Assembly: GCF_001509485.1 (NCBI RefSeq)
Contig: NZ_LLZI01000237.1
Location: forward strand, 1-49,458
Direction: 5' to 3'
Length of the DNA: 49,458 bases
Origin: Streptomyces sp. NRRL F-4489
Lineage (GTDB): Bacteria; Actinomycetota; Actinomycetes; Streptomycetales; Streptomycetaceae
The notes below the pieces were generated by a model. It saw only the letters and a list, made by a program, of their open reading frames with translations. It ran no database searches and was not told the origin of the DNA. Shown one piece after another: positions 49,403 through 49,458 of the stretch. How positions within the stretch are numbered: position 1 is the stretch's first letter; each line of letters starts with the position of its first letter. The translations under genes and the position numbers were made by a program.

Positions 49403-49458
49403 CGCCCCGCCTCGCCCCTCGACTCGCGCCCCGACCCGCCTCCCGCCCCGACTCGTCC
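49190..49458 (+). repeat. Degenerate 12-bp tandem repeat
   Basis: About 22 units of a 12-bp repeat with consensus CCCGNCTCGCCC run from 49190 to the window end. The units are in frame with the MFS gene and encode P-x-S-P. The unit at about 49393 has TAG in place of TCG, which ends the gene; the frame then stays open to the last base. The array continues beyond the window. Confidence 0.85.

Noticed and set aside
1..49458. tRNA, rRNA, CRISPR, insertion sequences, prophage
   Set aside because: I looked for cloverleaf ends, spaced direct repeats and transposase or integrase motifs and saw none.

Overview
The window is chromosomal DNA of a streptomycete or close relative. It has very high GC (about 74% by eye), strong third-position GC bias, GTG/TTG starts, GTGA and ATGA stop-start overlaps, and families typical of Streptomyces (a TrmB/LuxR regulator, an AfsA-like hotdog protein, a DUF885 protein, a CsbD protein and small hydrophobic proteins). 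I saw no transposase, tRNA, rRNA, CRISPR array or prophage gene. Family names come from reading translated sequence by eye, with no database search.

Positions 1-15825 are ordinary accessory chromosome: a minus-strand trio of small protein, ECF-like sigma factor and TPR/IclR-type regulator; a DinB-like protein; a cupin; a macrolide-type glycosyltransferase; a FAD monooxygenase divergent from a TetR repressor with two visible operators; a secreted S33 tripeptidyl aminopeptidase; small stress-type proteins (CsbD, STAS, hydrophobic peptide); a FUSC-type membrane protein; a GNAT; two tiny membrane proteins; and a LysR/EamA divergent pair.

Positions 16307-45091 look like one large biosynthetic gene cluster in three transcriptional blocks. 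Block 1 (16307-22480) encodes an ACP, a ketosynthase, a half-length ketosynthase partner, an acyl-AMP ligase, a type II thioesterase with Cys in place of the nucleophilic Ser, an aldo/keto reductase and an AfsA-like double hotdog protein. Block 2 (23151-31027) encodes an acyl-AMP ligase, an ACP, an amidohydrolase, a SyrB2-like non-heme iron halogenase, a second carrier protein, a KAS III-like protein, a GNAT, a BtrH-like cysteine acyltransferase and a cation/proton antiporter. Block 3 (31323-44008) encodes a beta-lactam-synthetase/asparagine-synthetase-like protein without the glutaminase Cys2, a TauD dioxygenase, a GMC oxidoreductase, an HExxH protein, a SAM methyltransferase, a LysA-like protein, a DapD-like succinyltransferase, an aminotransferase, an amino-acid permease and an MFS exporter. 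A TrmB/LuxR-type regulator follows on the opposite strand.

Block 3 matches the logic of tabtoxin biosynthesis (branch from the lysine/DAP pathway via DapD- and LysA-like enzymes and an aminotransferase; a Met-derived methyl carbon; non-heme iron oxidation; ATP-dependent beta-lactam closure). Block 2 looks like a route to a halogenated or otherwise C-H-functionalised acyl group on a free-standing carrier protein, which a BtrH-like enzyme could transfer to an amine. My working hypothesis is that the cluster makes a tabtoxinine-beta-lactam-type amino acid, possibly acylated or chlorinated. Blocks 2 and 3 are each preceded by the same roughly 70-bp element (27-bp dyad, 30-nt gap, 13-bp box). A third copy in inverse orientation lies at 13658-13728. 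This shared element is the strongest unexplained non-coding signal in the window.

From 45360 to the end come a DUF885 hydrolase, a cupin, and an MFS exporter whose C-terminus runs into a 12-bp tandem repeat that continues past the stop codon to the window edge.
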